A stretch of 64,000 nt of DNA from assembly GCA_030248215.1 (NCBI GenBank), contig JASANG010000033.1, positions 124,001 through 188,000 of the forward strand, given 5' to 3'. Within the stretch, counting starts at the first letter, position 1, and every line of letters starts with the position of its first letter. A program made the position numbers and the translations under genes. The notes below the pieces were generated by a model, which was not told the origin of the DNA, did no database searches, and worked only from the letters and a program-made list of their open reading frames with translations. Shown here in pieces: positions 1 through 14,300 of the stretch. The stretch comes from Enoplolaimus lenunculus. Its lineage: Eukaryota; Nematoda; Enoplea; Enoplida; Thoracostomopsidae.

Positions 1-165
1 TGATTTCGGAAAGGTATAACATCATGTAAGAAATTTTTCAATGCAAAACGTATTTTTCTTGTCTCTCAAAAATAGGCGAAATGAATGCTATCTCACCCCC
101 ATGTCACTGCCACTAAATATGCTCCTGCGACAGTTGCACATTTTAAAATGCGTGTTTATTTGTAG

Positions 166-3100
166 CAGCCGAAAGTTTATGCGAAGAGTTGATGGACGAA
201 AATGAAACGTTGAAAAAAGAAGTCCAGGAGTTGCAGGAAGAAATCGAAGAACTTCAAGATCAGTACCGCGAAGAAGAAATTGATGAATTTCGCGAGCTTC
301 AACGAGAGCTTGAACAAACTGCTAAAAATTGTCGAGTTCTTCAGTTTAAACTACGAAAAGCTGAACGAACAAGAGAGCAAACTGAAGCCGATCGACAACA
401 TTTAGACGACAAGATAAAAGAGTTGCTTGGCCGAGCTGAAGAAAACAACGGAGAGGTTTGCATTCGTGGACCAGTAGTATACTAGGGGATAATAAGAAGG
501 GGGTTCGCATTTTGAGTCCCAATCAATGGCAGTTCGTATCCCTAATAGTCCTTAAGTGGATATTATTCCTAAACCCCCAGATTTTAGCGCGTAAATAACT
601 AGCATCAAATACAGTTGACTTTGAAACTTTAAAACGTACTTAGTTTTTTGAAAGTACATTCTTAAGTATAACCTTGCATTATCGCTCAATGTTTTGATAC
701 AAGACAAGTAAACGTTTAATTTAAAGCATAATTGTACTACCGAACATTTATCAGTATACGAAACACGAGTTAAAAATAAAATAACAGTCCGTAATCAAAT
801 AACACCGACAAATAAATATCAGTCCCCCCTTATTTTCGGGTCCCTACAGTAGTAGTGTTAAATAATGTTATTGAAAGGTCTGATTGAATGATCCTTATGC
901 CACTTATCTCTGTAGTTTTCTCTAAACATAATTATGATCTATAAATCGAGCAAAATCCTATGCAATTCAACGACGTTTGCAAACTGAAACAAATATTTTG
1001 TTACTTAAATCTGTTAAATACACCTCAACTGCTGAATCAAGTAATATTGTCAATGTGATTATTTTTGCAGATTCCTCAAGCATCGCTTCGTGAGCAAGAA
1101 CTCGAGACAGAATTGCGTATTGCGAAAGAAGTTTCAGTAAAACTACACAACGAGTTAGAAACCAATGAAGAAAAGCGAAGTAAACTTGAAGATGAATTGT
1201 TCAAACAGAAGGAACGCCTTCGAGAAGCAGAATTACGCGAGAAACAACTGGAACTGTTGCGGCAGACTGAAGTATATTTTATTTCTAGTTTAAATTGCAA
1301 TTGCTCGAAACCACAAACTTAACCCTTTCTCACATGAATATTTTCTATTTCCCCTGAGACCTACTTTTATGCTCGGTTTCGAACTCCAGTGACTGGAGTG
1401 GGAGGCGTATACTTTCACCACTCAGCTATAGGAGCTTGACGCTCGAGCCCGAGGGGGCTCTCACGTCTTGTGGTGATTTAGTACTACGTATACGTGTTGC
1501 AGTTGTTAAACACGGTGCGATATACATCATTTAACGTATACACACTGCGTTGAGTTGCCTACAGGCAACTCAATGTGAGAAGGGGTTAATATTTGTTGTT
1601 CTATGCCATAACAAACAGCATCCTCATATGTTTTGAAACCGATGGCGCCAAAATTGCTATGTATGGTTTTAAAGGCGGTGGGATTTGAAATTTTGTAATA
1701 TTTTTCACGCAAAAGGCAAGTAATTTGGAAACCAGTAAACTACTTGGAGCAATGTATACAGTGTTTCTTTCAAATGTTATCAAGCGTGCGCGTATAACAA
1801 TGGAAGTAAATATATCAAGAATGCAGATGGAGTATTTATTGCAGATTCATAAAACAACACAAAAATACAAAACATTATTTTTGTTTTTGTTTCAGAAACG
1901 TTATGCTAACGTCACTGCAGGCTCAAAAAATACAGAATCGTCGCGTTTGCTGCGGGACTTAGAAGATTCTATGGAACGTGAAAATGACTTAAAGGTACGC
2001 GCTATTAATCGATTCATAGTTGTGTTCGCTTTTGAAATCATTTTGTTTATAATTAGGAATTTGTTCGTTGTTTTTGTAGACATCCCCTGAAACATGTTTT
2101 GGATGCTAAGCTTTCATTGCTAACACTCGAACGTCAGAAACATAGGCCCATGTTACTTTAAGGGGCGTCAAGGTATCTGGTGTGTCTATAAAATAGCAGG
2201 TTTAGATTCTAGATTACATTTTTTTGCTTAGGCTTAGGTTTAGGCTTAATCTACTGTTACGCCCCTCAAAGTAGCATTGGCCGAAATATATATGATGTAC
2301 ATTAAACAAATTGTTTAAGGAACAACTGAAATTTTTCTCGAACGATATTGACGAAATGCGTCGAAAAGTGAGCGATTTAGAAACTGAGAACGAAGGTTTG
2401 ATTCAACAGTTGTCAAAATTTACTCAACCGGGAGCTCGAGTTGGCAAAGGCCCAATGAAGCGGAGTTTCAGGTAAACTTCGTATGCACTAATTACGGCAC
2501 AGCTATACTTGTCGTGCAGTGTCATTTGGTACTCATCGATCTGACAGTTCAAAAAATACAATCCAAATGGCTGTTAGCTTTGACGGGCTCCTAATAAGCT
2601 CATTGAGTAAATGAGTACTTAGACCACTTTGAGCAGGCACATCCAGTGATTTCACATGATTGACATCCCATGCTAAAGTGTTTTAACGAAGAAATTTGTT
2701 TAAATAATTTGCAAAATATGAGATTTCAGTTTGTGACAGAACTGGAACGTCGTAGCCAGTTCAGCAGTGTAGCGAGAGCTAAAAAAATTTACGAGCGGCA
2801 TGTGATATTGGGCCCATGTATAGAACAGGGCCGGATCAGTTTTCCGGCGGGGCTGTAATTGAGTCAGTTTGAGCTTTAAACAACCTTTTTTGCTTAGGCT
2901 TAGGCTTAGGTTTATGCATAGATAGGTTCATTCTAACGCATAGCTTAGGCTTAGGGTTTAGGCTTAGGCTGAGAAATATGCTTATCCTACTGTACCGGCC
3001 CCCTGTTCTAGACGTAGGCCTGATATTGTATGGGAGGGGGAACAAAAAAATTTCCAGGAGGCTGAGCTACCTGAGCCGCCTTCCGGCTTCGATCTTGATG

Positions 3101-5355
3101 AAGAAGTCCGAACCAAATGAACGCTTCATTAATCCACGTTTTTCAGCGAAGGTCACGCCCAAATCCAACTTGAACTTGCCGAGCACGAAGCAGCAACACT
3201 GAGTGAAAAACTTTCACGAGCAGAAAGCGAAAATGAAGACTTGATGGCACAAGTTGCGTCACTTCAATCTGAGCTTGAAAAACACGGCAACGGCGCAGTT
3301 GATACTTCGATTGGTGCGATGCGAGGAGCAACCGTCACAGATTCGTACTACAAAAAGAAAGTTAAACTGCTCGAACAAGATTTAGAAGTCGCAAGGCGAC
3401 AAATTGAAAATCAAGAACGCACTGAAGCTGATCAAGAGCGACTTGTTGCGTTATCGCCGCGTGCACGATTACTTGGCAATATTCCAAGGTATTTTGAAAG
3501 TGTTTCAAGTGCGTTATGAAGTAACAGTCGGTGACGAATCGAGAAATTTCTTTCTTAGGAGTCGCAATGTACAGTGAAAAAGACGCCAAAGGCAATCTGA
3601 GTGACAAATCTTAATACGAAACTTTGGTTTTGATCCCTGCTGAAAGTCGTAACCCGGGTGGCCTTTTTCTTTTATCTGCAAGTGCTAAAAGGTAAACACG
3701 ATAACAGCACCAGCTTCGGATATCAATGCAACCGGAATTTTAGCCGGAACACGACCAAGAACAGGAATGGAATTTCTTTGCAGAAACCGGAACAGGAACA
3801 GGAACCGGAATTTGAAATGAATTTCATTACCGAATCACTTAACTAACTTGAAGTAATTGGAATATCACTCATATCGAAATAATAATTTTTAAAGACAGTT
3901 TCCAATATTTAAATTATTAGGCATAATTTTCCACGTGTGTGTTTACCAACTACGATTCAAGGTATAATTTCAGAAGTCGATCACTTGATTGGTATTCTGA
4001 TGAAAATAACAACGCAGGAGCTTCAAAGTATGTTTTATTTGTTCGACTGTCGCGATGAAATCAAAATTAACCTTTTGTTAACAATTAATTCCTGAATTCA
4101 GTTCAAAATAGTGATAATAAAAAATTTTTGCTAATTGATAACGCACTCGCTCCAAACATCGCTGCTTCATTTTAATTGGTTGGTCTCTGAATACATTAAT
4201 ATTTTCACTTTTTTTGGAAAGTTAATTTATTTCTGCTAATCTCTATTAATTATCTTTCAACTGTTTGTTTATAAACTACGCCGCATAATTTGGTTGAAAA
4301 TTCAGTTTATAGTTACATGAAGTCTGAAGTAGCGTTAACTTTAAGGTTAAATTTCAGTCATCTTTTTGGCATTTTTGGTGTACTGTTAATATGTTGCATT
4401 TTCACTGTAAAATCGATATTAAACCATTAATTGGACCAGTTCTCTTAATTAAATCGGTCGAAAAAACGATGCATCAAAGATAAACTGAATTGAAAACTGC
4501 CAAAATTAACTACAAATTAATAATCTATTAATCAGATCGAAGTCAATTACCTGCGAGTTGTTTCTGTTTGAGGGCTTCCTCGACTGAATCAGTCACCCGA
4601 AATATGGACCTGCAACGTCAGCTTTCACTTGTCGAACACGAAGCAGCAGTGTTACGTCAGCGGATTAGTGATTTGGAAGCTGAAAATGAAAAGTATAAAT
4701 AACAGTCATAGCAAATATGATTTTTACAACATTATTGCGCGTGTTTTAGTACAAATATTCACTGTATATTAATGTTCATAAGCTCAGCGGAGCCCTCACG
4801 CTAATTTGTATTGTTGCTCAGTTTCTGATACTAGAATGTATCGTTAGAAGAACAGCAGCGGTTTGGAAAGCTTAGACCATTTGGACGTGTCAGACCGACG
4901 ATAAGAAAATTTCACATACAACAATAATATAGCTACTACTGCCTACTGCGATACCAGTCGCAAATGATGGACTTTGAAATCAAATCAACGAGAAACAAAG
5001 TTCCCAATCTATAAAGTAAAAGCTTAAAAACTACAGCTGAGAATAGCATGCATTTAATCGAAATATTTACTATGATGATTTTTTGTTAATTTCAGACTTT
5101 ACGAAGAAAATAAACAACTTGGTCTTCGTGTACACATGAAAAGCGGCGAAACACTCGGCGACGGATTAGGATCGACGTCTACTGCTGAAACTGGAGCAAA
5201 AAGCAAATCTCAAGAGCGTATCAACAAACTCGAAAGCGATATTCATCGATTCATTGAAAAAATTACACAAATCGAACAAGAAAAACACGAACTTCGCTCT
5301 GAGTTGGACAATCGAAAAAAGCGTGAAAGTTTAATGCAGGTCAAACCGGCGAATG
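166..5355 (+). CDS. MTCL: MTCL exons 1-8: paired SOGA-type coiled-coil region
   Basis: The exons are 166-455 (the acceptor could also be at 169), 1071-1271, 1896-1994, 2320-2471, 3147-3488, 3974-4027, 4558-4692 and 5096-5355. Exons 1 and 2 carry the first SOGA-like block. Exon 5 (EGHAQIQLELAEHEAATLSE) and exon 7 (MDLQRQLSLVEHEAAVLRQR) look like later copies of the same repeat, each followed by D/E-LE-xEN. The end of exon 8 was placed at 5355 rather than the stronger-looking site at 5339, because only 5355 gives the phase required by exon 9. Exon 7 begins at 4558 if exon 6 is joined directly (phase 2). Better-looking acceptors at 4573 or 4593 would need phase 1, so a small exon may be missing between exons 6 and 7. 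Confidence 0.8.
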
Positions 5356-8300
5356 GTAAAAACCTTAAAGTTTTACTTCTTTTAAATCGAAGTTTCATTT
5401 GGTAGTTTTTAAACTGGTGAAGTGTATTTTTTTGTAATCTGCAATTTAATATTTGAATGATTACTAAAATTGGGGCACTTTTCAGTTTAGTATACAGTTT
5501 TAAAACCTGTAATATAAAATTGGTCTGAGCGATGTAGAGATTAGCTCGCTTAATTTTTTGGCCTAAACACAACGTGAACACAAACTCTGAGTGTAATGCT
5601 TAAACTTACGTCTAAGCCTAAGCCTAAGCTTTAGTTGATCTCAATGGCATGTTGATTTTGTACGAAAGCTGTACTATACGCATGTTTCTAAACGCTCCGC
5701 TGCAATACCACTCTTTCAACGTTGATCAGTCAAGTAGACAATATGTTAGGACATGAAACCATAGCAACTGGCGTTCTAAGTCGATGACCAAGTGTCCCAA
5801 ATTCCAATATAGAAGGTAGCCCCCGAAACCGAGAAATTCGTAAGTTTTGAAGAAAAATGCAAAATGATTATTCTCGCTAGTGCTAGCGAGCGAAAACAAC
5901 ACACCTAATTTAGAGCATTTAAAGACAATAATTTAAGTTTTACTACTAAAATGTTGCATTTTGAAGTTTTGTTGGGGTATCTTTTGGTGTGAGAAGATAC
6001 TTAATTTGGCTAGTATGAATAGAGTTATAAGCTCGATAGTAACCCTATTCGAGTCGTAAAAAACGTCTTGAAAAAATGTCATTGCACGTTTATGTTTAAT
6101 AGTTGGTATGAAAGGTGTTGGTTTTGCATGACTGGTTTTTTTTCTGTTTTGCTATTAATCTTAAATTTACCGTTGTGTTTTTTTAAGCTGCGAAACCGGT
6201 GGCAACAAAGTTCGACCCAGCAACCGCGACTACTCGTGAACTTCGTGAAAAGTGTAGCCAACTGATTAAAGATCTCGGTAAGCGAAAAATTATTCTTCAT
6301 ATGCATTCGCCAAAAAGTAATCTTTTTTAGTTATTCCAGAGTACGCATTTTATGGTATTCAAATTGTTGTTGCATATCAGGGTACATGTTGACGGGGCCG
6401 CTTTAATGCTTTAATGGAGGTTTTTGTTCTCATCGAATTTTATGCTGTCCCCACCGACAGATCATAGGGAAAAAGGGTATTTGAGGAAATAACGTCCCGA
6501 CCAAATCCGAAATTTTGCATTAACATTTCGTGCTGTAGCTGCGTTCGGCTTCTGGATCGCTTCACTTGCTCGTTTTTTTGTTGATTCTATAATCATTCTA
6601 AAATTATGGAATCCGCCACTGTCTCTACATGCCTCTATGTCGGCTACCGTTATGATCTAAATATTTTTATAACGATTCGTTTTCTATTGACCCAAGTTTC
6701 GATCATTTGTTTTTAGATGAAGCCCAAAGCCAGCTTAAACAAGAGAAAGACCGGACACGAGAATATGCTAGCCAAAAAAGTGATATTAAAGGCCAGTCGC
6801 ACAATCATAATGCAAAGGTAAAATAAAGAAAAAATCAAAATTTTTGAGTCTTTTTTTGGCCAACAACCATGAGATTATTTTCGTACCAACGTTTTCCAAC
6901 TGTTTACTTTGCTTTCAATTTGTACTACACACAAAAAACTTTTTCTGATATTCAAGAAATATTTTCATAAATTCAAGACAATTATTTTATTAATTTAGAT
7001 TCCAGACATATATTTCTTGAATGCTAGACATTAGTTTCTGAAATTTTTCAGAAATATGTGTTTTAAATTTTAACATTTAAATGTCTTAAATTTAAGAGTC
7101 GGTTTCATAAATGATTAAGACAATATTTCTGAAATATAAGACAAATGTGTCTGAAACAAAAGACATGTTTTGAAAGATTTGTCAGGAAAGTTGCGTTCTA
7201 AATTGGAAGCCAAGCTCAACCAAATTCCCTAATTTTCAACCTAAGATACGTCCAAGACGTAAACTTAGGTTGGGGGAAACCTGAGTTCAACCCGAAAGAT
7301 CTTTGAAATTCGATTATTTATATACTCTCTCAAGAACATAAACGGAGCAACTTTTTTAGATACATAAAATTCAGAAAATTAGTCTAGAATATAAGACAAT
7401 TGTTTCTTGAAATTACGAAATTTATGCCTGATAAATTGGAAATGGTAATTTCTTGAATATAAGACATTTATGTCTTTACCATTTGAGACGCAATTCTCTT
7501 GAACGTTTAAGGCTATAAAAGTCTGCAAAATAAGGCATGTATGCCTTGAAAATTTAAGAAAATAGACGTCTTGAAATTTCAAGACAATTTATTTTGTGTG
7601 TACAGATGCTAGGATCAGTTTGAAAAACTTGGCGTACATAGTGTTTACCAATTTTGCTTGATATTAACCAAATTTTTATTTAATCATGCTAAGAGGATAT
7701 GTGTTGCCGTTTTTTGCAAATCAATTTTATTTTCAACTGTTTCAGCAAAAGGAAACTACGATGCTCACAGCGTCGAGCGATTTGCCTGTTTCGCTACATA
7801 CCGAGGTTAGTTTACCTTGTACGCTTTTTCATATGCAACGTTTTGTTTAAGATTAATAATACACTTTGTAATTCCTGTTTAAATCGAAAGTCTAGCATAG
7901 AATACCAATCAGGCACAAGCATATTTTCAGTTCTGGGATCGACCGGATGTTCCGGTTCTTGTTCCGGATCAGGTGAAGCAAGTATCTGCTTGCGTTTTTA
8001 TTCTGGTTTGCTGGTTGCTTCCGGTTAATCTTTGCTTCAGTCCTAAGTACAATGAGTAGTAGGGTATTTGATTTGACATTTATTTTTATTAAAAATTATT
8101 TAAATACGACACAACGCGGTATCAGACGGCAGCGGACGGCGTCCGAGTGGTACAATAAAGTATAGCGCACTCGTTACTGCGTGCAAACATTCTTAAGTAA
8201 TTCAATCCGAATAGTAAATGTTCTTCTTACAAATAGAATATTATTAAAGTTCTTTCATGAACTAAAGGGATTCTGGATACTGTATTTAACCTGACCTTTG

Positions 8301-11300
8301 AAAATCCTACATCTGGTTGTATTCGCTTGATTTTTGATTGGCTGTGTTGATATGAAAATGACGACAATTGTATTTTAGAGTTCATTCCAAGAAATAGATT
8401 CACGAATCGAAGCTATTGATAAGCAGCTATCGAAACTTCTGAAGACACTTGGACCAATAGTAATATAATCGATTTAGCAGACACTGTTGTTTTAGTTGCC
8501 TTACCTTTTGATTGCATGTCTAAAACTTACACATTTGCGGATTCTCCAAGCCAGTTAGCCCCACATTAATGAATGCAACACTTTTAAAATGGTAAGAATT
8601 AAATTTAACCTGTATTTTTACAGTATCGTTGTTTTATTTTCATTTTAGCCATCAACCAAGGTCCTTCCTGCACAACGACGTTTCAAAGCTGCCACCGATG
8701 CAGCCGAATCTGGATCGATTGATAAAGCGGCTCTTGCGACAGACATCAAAGCGATCGACAACACAATTCAAGATCTAAAACGTCATATTGACGTGTTAAA
8801 AGTTAGTTTTAAATTAAATTTTTCAAATCACTATCAGTTTTCGCCTCATTAAAAATAAGGATCAATGCTACTTTTAGGGGCGTAACAGTAGATTAAGACT
8901 ATTGCAAAGCCTAAGCCTAAGCCTAAGCGTTGCAAAATGTGTTCCTACTCTCTAAGAACTTAAACTTACTTGATTTAAGCTTAAGCTAATCCACCCGTAT
9001 TAAACTAACTTTCTATATTAACAAAACTAACTGGTAGGCTTATGCTTAAACTCATTTAAAATCTTACTTATTTTCAGTTTAAGCTAAAATTAATGAACTC
9101 TTAGATACACCGGCTGCACTTGTTACTTAAACTAAAAATAAGTTTACTTAAACTCGTGTTAAACGTAAAAACATGTTCGTTTAAGTAAAACTGAAAATTT
9201 TAGTTTATTTAGTCCGTCCAGCCATTTAAGTTCTACTTAAACTAATATTCAAGTTTAGTTAAGCTATAATTTAAGTTTAAGTTTTTAGAGAGGAAGCCTA
9301 AACCTAAGTCTAAGCAAAAAATGTAATGTAGAAACTAAACCCCACTCTTTTATAAACCCACCAGAAACTTTTACGCCCCTTAAAGTAACATGGGCCAAAA
9401 TCAGAATAGACGAAAAGTTTGAAGCTTTATGCATAAATTTCAGTTTGAACTATACAGATTCAGTTATCGTGTTGTAGAATTGCAACTGCATTTTAAACAC
9501 GGCATATGCAAGTAATTTTCGAAAATGTGTTAACGTAGAATTAGGTTTAGTGTGAAACTTTGATTGAACTTTAGTTCTGTTAATATTTAATTGGCTACGC
9601 ATTGGACCTTCAAAGTAGAAAAAATCAATACAATTTTCATATGTTGTCATACTGAATATGACACTGAAACGGTATTAACTACTTGTAGCATTTTGTTGCA
9701 GGAGCATCGAAACCATGAACCAGACATTGTATGTCCAACTGCTGTTGCTGAACCGAAACCAGTCGCTCCAGCGAGATCACTAATCTCCAAGCAATCGCCA
9801 ACAACGCAGCGAGAAATAACAGAAATGCAAAAACAAATTGATGAACTTACAACGAAATTGACTACGGTAAGTTTGCTGAACCCAGAGTTTGCAAATTGCA
9901 ATGCATTCACTGTGGCCAAAATACATCTGAAATGTATACTAAATGAGGTAAGTTTTACTGTCGGAGACTGTCGAACCGTTTTGTAGATTACGGTAATTTA
10001 TGGTTTCAGAGCCAATTGAAGTTGGACAACGAAGTATCGGCAGCAAAAGATCGTTTGTTGCAGTCTGAAGAACGTTGGAAAAAAGAAATGCAAAAAGCTA
10101 AAGATGAATACGATTCAGAAACGAAAAAGATCAAAGTTCAACTTGAAGTAAGTCCTTTTTCAGATAGATTTATAATCGAATTCAAAATGATTTAAATTTT
10201 TCGAAAAGTAGCAAACCTGAACCTGAACCGCGCTCTATAGTTCTAAATGCCGGGATAAGTTTTTCCTAAACATGCAGCCTGTTATTCTATCATACACTAA
10301 GTAAACGTCGGTTTGAAGTTTTTCAGTGTTGCAAAGCTGGTCTTCAGAAATTTGTTCGTGAAAAATATTGCGAAAATACTAATCTTCTATGGATCGTTGT
10401 AATTATTTATCCATTTCAAATTTAACTTATAAACTATCTTGTAATTCGATGTAATACATTAATTTAGTCGTTTGCAATATCCCATCCCAGCATGCGTTTG
10501 CACAAAAATGTATCGATTTTGAAAATTTTTTGCGTATTAATTTTTTGTCAAAAAAAGTTACACAAATTATACATCATTCAATGCAGCTTGCAAAACTGAG
10601 TCCATTGGTGTTAATTTTTTTACAGCAATCAGACGATTGGTTGGTTAACGAGTTATTGACAAATAACTGATTTGGCGTGCTACCAACGATTTGAGACGGC
10701 GCCAAATCAGTTATTTGACCACAATTGGATAACCAATCGTATAACGGAAAATGTAAACAATCATTTGAGTTATTTCTGCAAGCTGCATCGAATGATATAT
10801 AGTTTATCAAACTTTTCCACAAAAACTTTTTTGGGTCCCGTGTTGGAACCTTGGGACCTTAAAAAATGGAATTTTATGAAAATTCAAATTTAGGCGTGGA
10901 ATGTTTAGGGAAGTCATAAGAAGTTCAAATATGAAAATTTCAAGATCGAACCATTTTCGTTAAAAGTCGGGTGGGGAGATAAACGAACAAGACCCCATAG
11001 ATTCTGGGGCGTTAGTTTGATTTTCAACAAAGACTTTGATGTTATATGCGGTACTGATTTGTGGTAGCTTATATATTTTAGCAAAAACCGTGTACTTTGC
11101 TACATCTACTGCAGTATTTTAGAAAGCAGAAAAGGAGAAGCAAGAAAAATCGGACGTTTTACAAGAGCGAGACATTTTAATTGAACAAAAAGGCAAATTT
11201 GTAGCGGAACTTGAAGCCAGGTATGTGACCTTTTTAAAAATACGAAAACTCTTCCTTTTGAATAATAATTTTGAAATGATTAAGGGTCAGTGATATTTCT

Positions 11301-14300
11301 GCTGCGGCTGTGCATACATTAGAATGTGGTTGAAGTTTTCTAGGCCTTTGTGTCGTGGTAATACACTTTGCAGTCACAGTTGTGTTTGACCGCGACAGTT
11401 GTAAGTTTCATTCTCGCAGAGCCCACACTCGACCAAAAAAAGCGTAATAGTAAGCGTTGTGCGGTACGTTAAACGGTGAACAACTGGTCGAGAACCAATT
11501 TTGTGACCAATTGCAGGTTGAAAAAAGCAGAATCGGAGCTCAAAATGAAACACAAAAACATCGAAGGCAAATATGACGCAGAGCATAAACGAGCGAACGA
11601 ATTTCAAATGAAATATCAAAAACTTGAAGAACTCTACGAAGCGGATCGGAAAAAATTGGGCGCAGAAAAAGAAAAGTTTAAAGTGAGAGATTTATTTTCG
11701 TTTTATCAAACCGTTTTATGTCTTTCTGAAAATATCTTAAACAAAAATTATATGTTGCGTTGCTCACAGGCTACACAATGCTCAGATAACTTTTCGAACT
11801 TTTCAGGTTTTAGTATAATTTTGGCTTTGGACTAGGTTTACACTACGTTTGGCTCCGGTGTTATATGCTATTTTTAATGGGAAGATTTATTTTCGTTTTT
11901 ATCAAACCGTTTTATGTCTTTCTGAAAATATTTTAGACAATGAATATATTGCGTTGCTCTCAGGCTACACAATGCTCAGATAACTTTTTGAAATTTTCAG
12001 GTTTTAGTATAATTTTAGGCTTTGGACTAGGTTTACACTATGTTTGGTTCCGGTGTTACATGCTATTTTAATACTCCGTTGTAAATTACACTTCCCATTA
12101 AAAATAGCATACGGTAACTGTTTTACTACCCAGATAGAATCTTGACAAACCTTATTTGCCACGTTTTAAAATAAGTACAAAGCGGTACTGTATTATCTTT
12201 TCTGAGACAATTGGATTTTATATACGTCCTCTGTTAACCCCAAACTGACGCACTCCAAACATACCGTTTCATGCTGGACTTAAAATTAATACATAAGATA
12301 CGTCTGATGTCTGTTTGTTTTGCTTTAAACCTTCTTTCCCTGTCTTCTTGTCCTGTTTGTTCCCAGACAAGTGTTTTTGGCACGTTTTGGAGGCCGTGTT
12401 TCTTAAAAGCGCTTTGTTTACTCATGTACCAAGTTCACAGCTTTACAATTTTCAATATCCGGCCAAATGTTATTTTATTTCGAACTCCAAAATAGCTCTG
12501 CCTAGACTACAAATTTCATATATATTTTTTTGCAATTTTTAGACCGATCTACAAGAAATGCGCAAGAAAAACGAAGAAGTTTCAATAGATTTAACCAAAT
12601 TGAAACAAAGCTACGAACGCAAAGAATCGTTGTGGGCACGTGATCGTGGTGAATTCGAGACAACAGTCAAAACGTTACAGGAAGAAATACGCGAAACTGA
12701 ACGAAAAGCGGCAAAGCAAGCGTCCGATAAAGCGTCCGTTGAAAACAAACGGCTTCATGCAGAATTATTGGAACAAAAAGAAAAATATGAAAGTACACCA
12801 TTTTTTATGTTTGTAGGATGCTGCGTAGTTGCACTTTGTTCTCTGCTTAAATCGTTCTAATTCGTCCTGCAACTGCATCAACAAATTTTAGTCTGATAAT
12901 TCCACCAAATTCTGGTGTTGTCAAACCAGTCAATGGCGAGCATTGAATTATACTACGGCGCTTGTGTTTTTCAAATTTTAGAGGAAAGTGAAACGTGGAA
13001 AACAGAACGCAAAAATATGGAAGCTGATATTGAACGCCTTTCTACATCAGTTGAAGAGTTCAATAACAGAGAAGAACGTGCGACAAAAGAAATCACACTG
13101 CTTAAGTCAAGGGTTAGATATATACAGCTTCCATGTTATAAACATAAATTTTCCGACATTTTTTAAAACAGATTCGAATTGAACCTCCAAGTTGTTGTAG
13201 TATTTAGTAGTTTACCCATTGCAACCGGATGAAAAATAATTTAGCCGGAGCCGGATGTGAAAAAATTTTGTCTCAGCCGGAGATGAAGCCGTAGGTGAGG
13301 CCAAATTACGTAGTTGAAATGATGCTTAATTTGTTAATTTTGCCAAATATTTGTAAGGTGTTGATTAATGTTTTGGTTTTACGCGTTTTTTTACGAAATC
13401 TGGGTAGCTTTTTTTGCCTCAAAATTGGACCAAAAGTTGAAATGAAGCGCAACAAACAAATATATTTTGTAAAAATTGGCAAAATTTCGCTACCGAAATT
13501 GCCGGAACCTTCGGAAAAAAATTATACCTTAGCTGAAGCCAGGGGTCGATTTTCTACCGGAGCCCGAGCAGGAGGCAGACCTCCGGCTGTACTCTGCTAG
13601 TTACCGCTACATACTGATGACAAAATTGGCTAATCTTCTATATATATCGAGGCCATGCTGCTGCTGAGATTAATTTGCTACTCCGAGTTTCATAAATGTA
13701 AGCTAAAGAGCGTATCGTGATAAAGTTTCACTAATTGCTGAGCCATATTATTGTGTTTAATCCATTGCGGTGTTGGTTTGATTTAAGATCGAAGATCAAA
13801 AAGAACAACTAGAAGAAGCAAGGCGAATCCGTGATGAGTCCAGAGACGAATTAAACCGGTGGCAACAGTCGTGGGCACGCGAACGGTCTGAGTTGTCCCA
13901 TAAACTGCGACAAGAAGAAAAGGTTCGAAACTTTTCCAACAATTGTTTATCAATGTTTGAGCATTAATTCCTTGTCAATTATTTTAACACTTCTAATTTT
14001 TTACTTTTCGAATTTTACTTGTTGCTATCAGATTATTCTAAAACCGTTTCGTAATCATGCCAGTTGCGTGGCTGGTTAATACGCTGAAAGGTTTAATTTG
14101 AAACCTAATACGTTTGTGACTTTAGTGGAGTTAATTAAACACAACTAATTGTTTACCAATGATTAGCTTAGATAAATTTCATATTTGGTATTTTGAACTC
14201 CAAAATATTCTACCTCGTCAAACTGTAGTTTGTTTCAGATTCAACAAGCAGAATTACAAGCACTTCAGTTGCGCTACGATTCTCGAATCAAAGTGATGGA

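Noticed and set aside
1-13. Possible 3' end of an upstream MTCL exon (GGAAAG/GTATAAC donor at 13/14)
   Set aside because: Exon 1 needs an incoming phase of 1; in that phase these bases read through a stop (TGA), so the join is not supported.
1370-1435. tRNA gene on the minus strand
   Set aside because: A and B boxes are good but acceptor and anticodon arms do not pair; it is the internal promoter of a piggyBac-like MITE.
11476-11835. 119-codon open frame as one gene
   Set aside because: Only 11517-11682 is coding (MTCL exon 17); the remainder is intron, including the first copy of a 190-bp tandem duplication.
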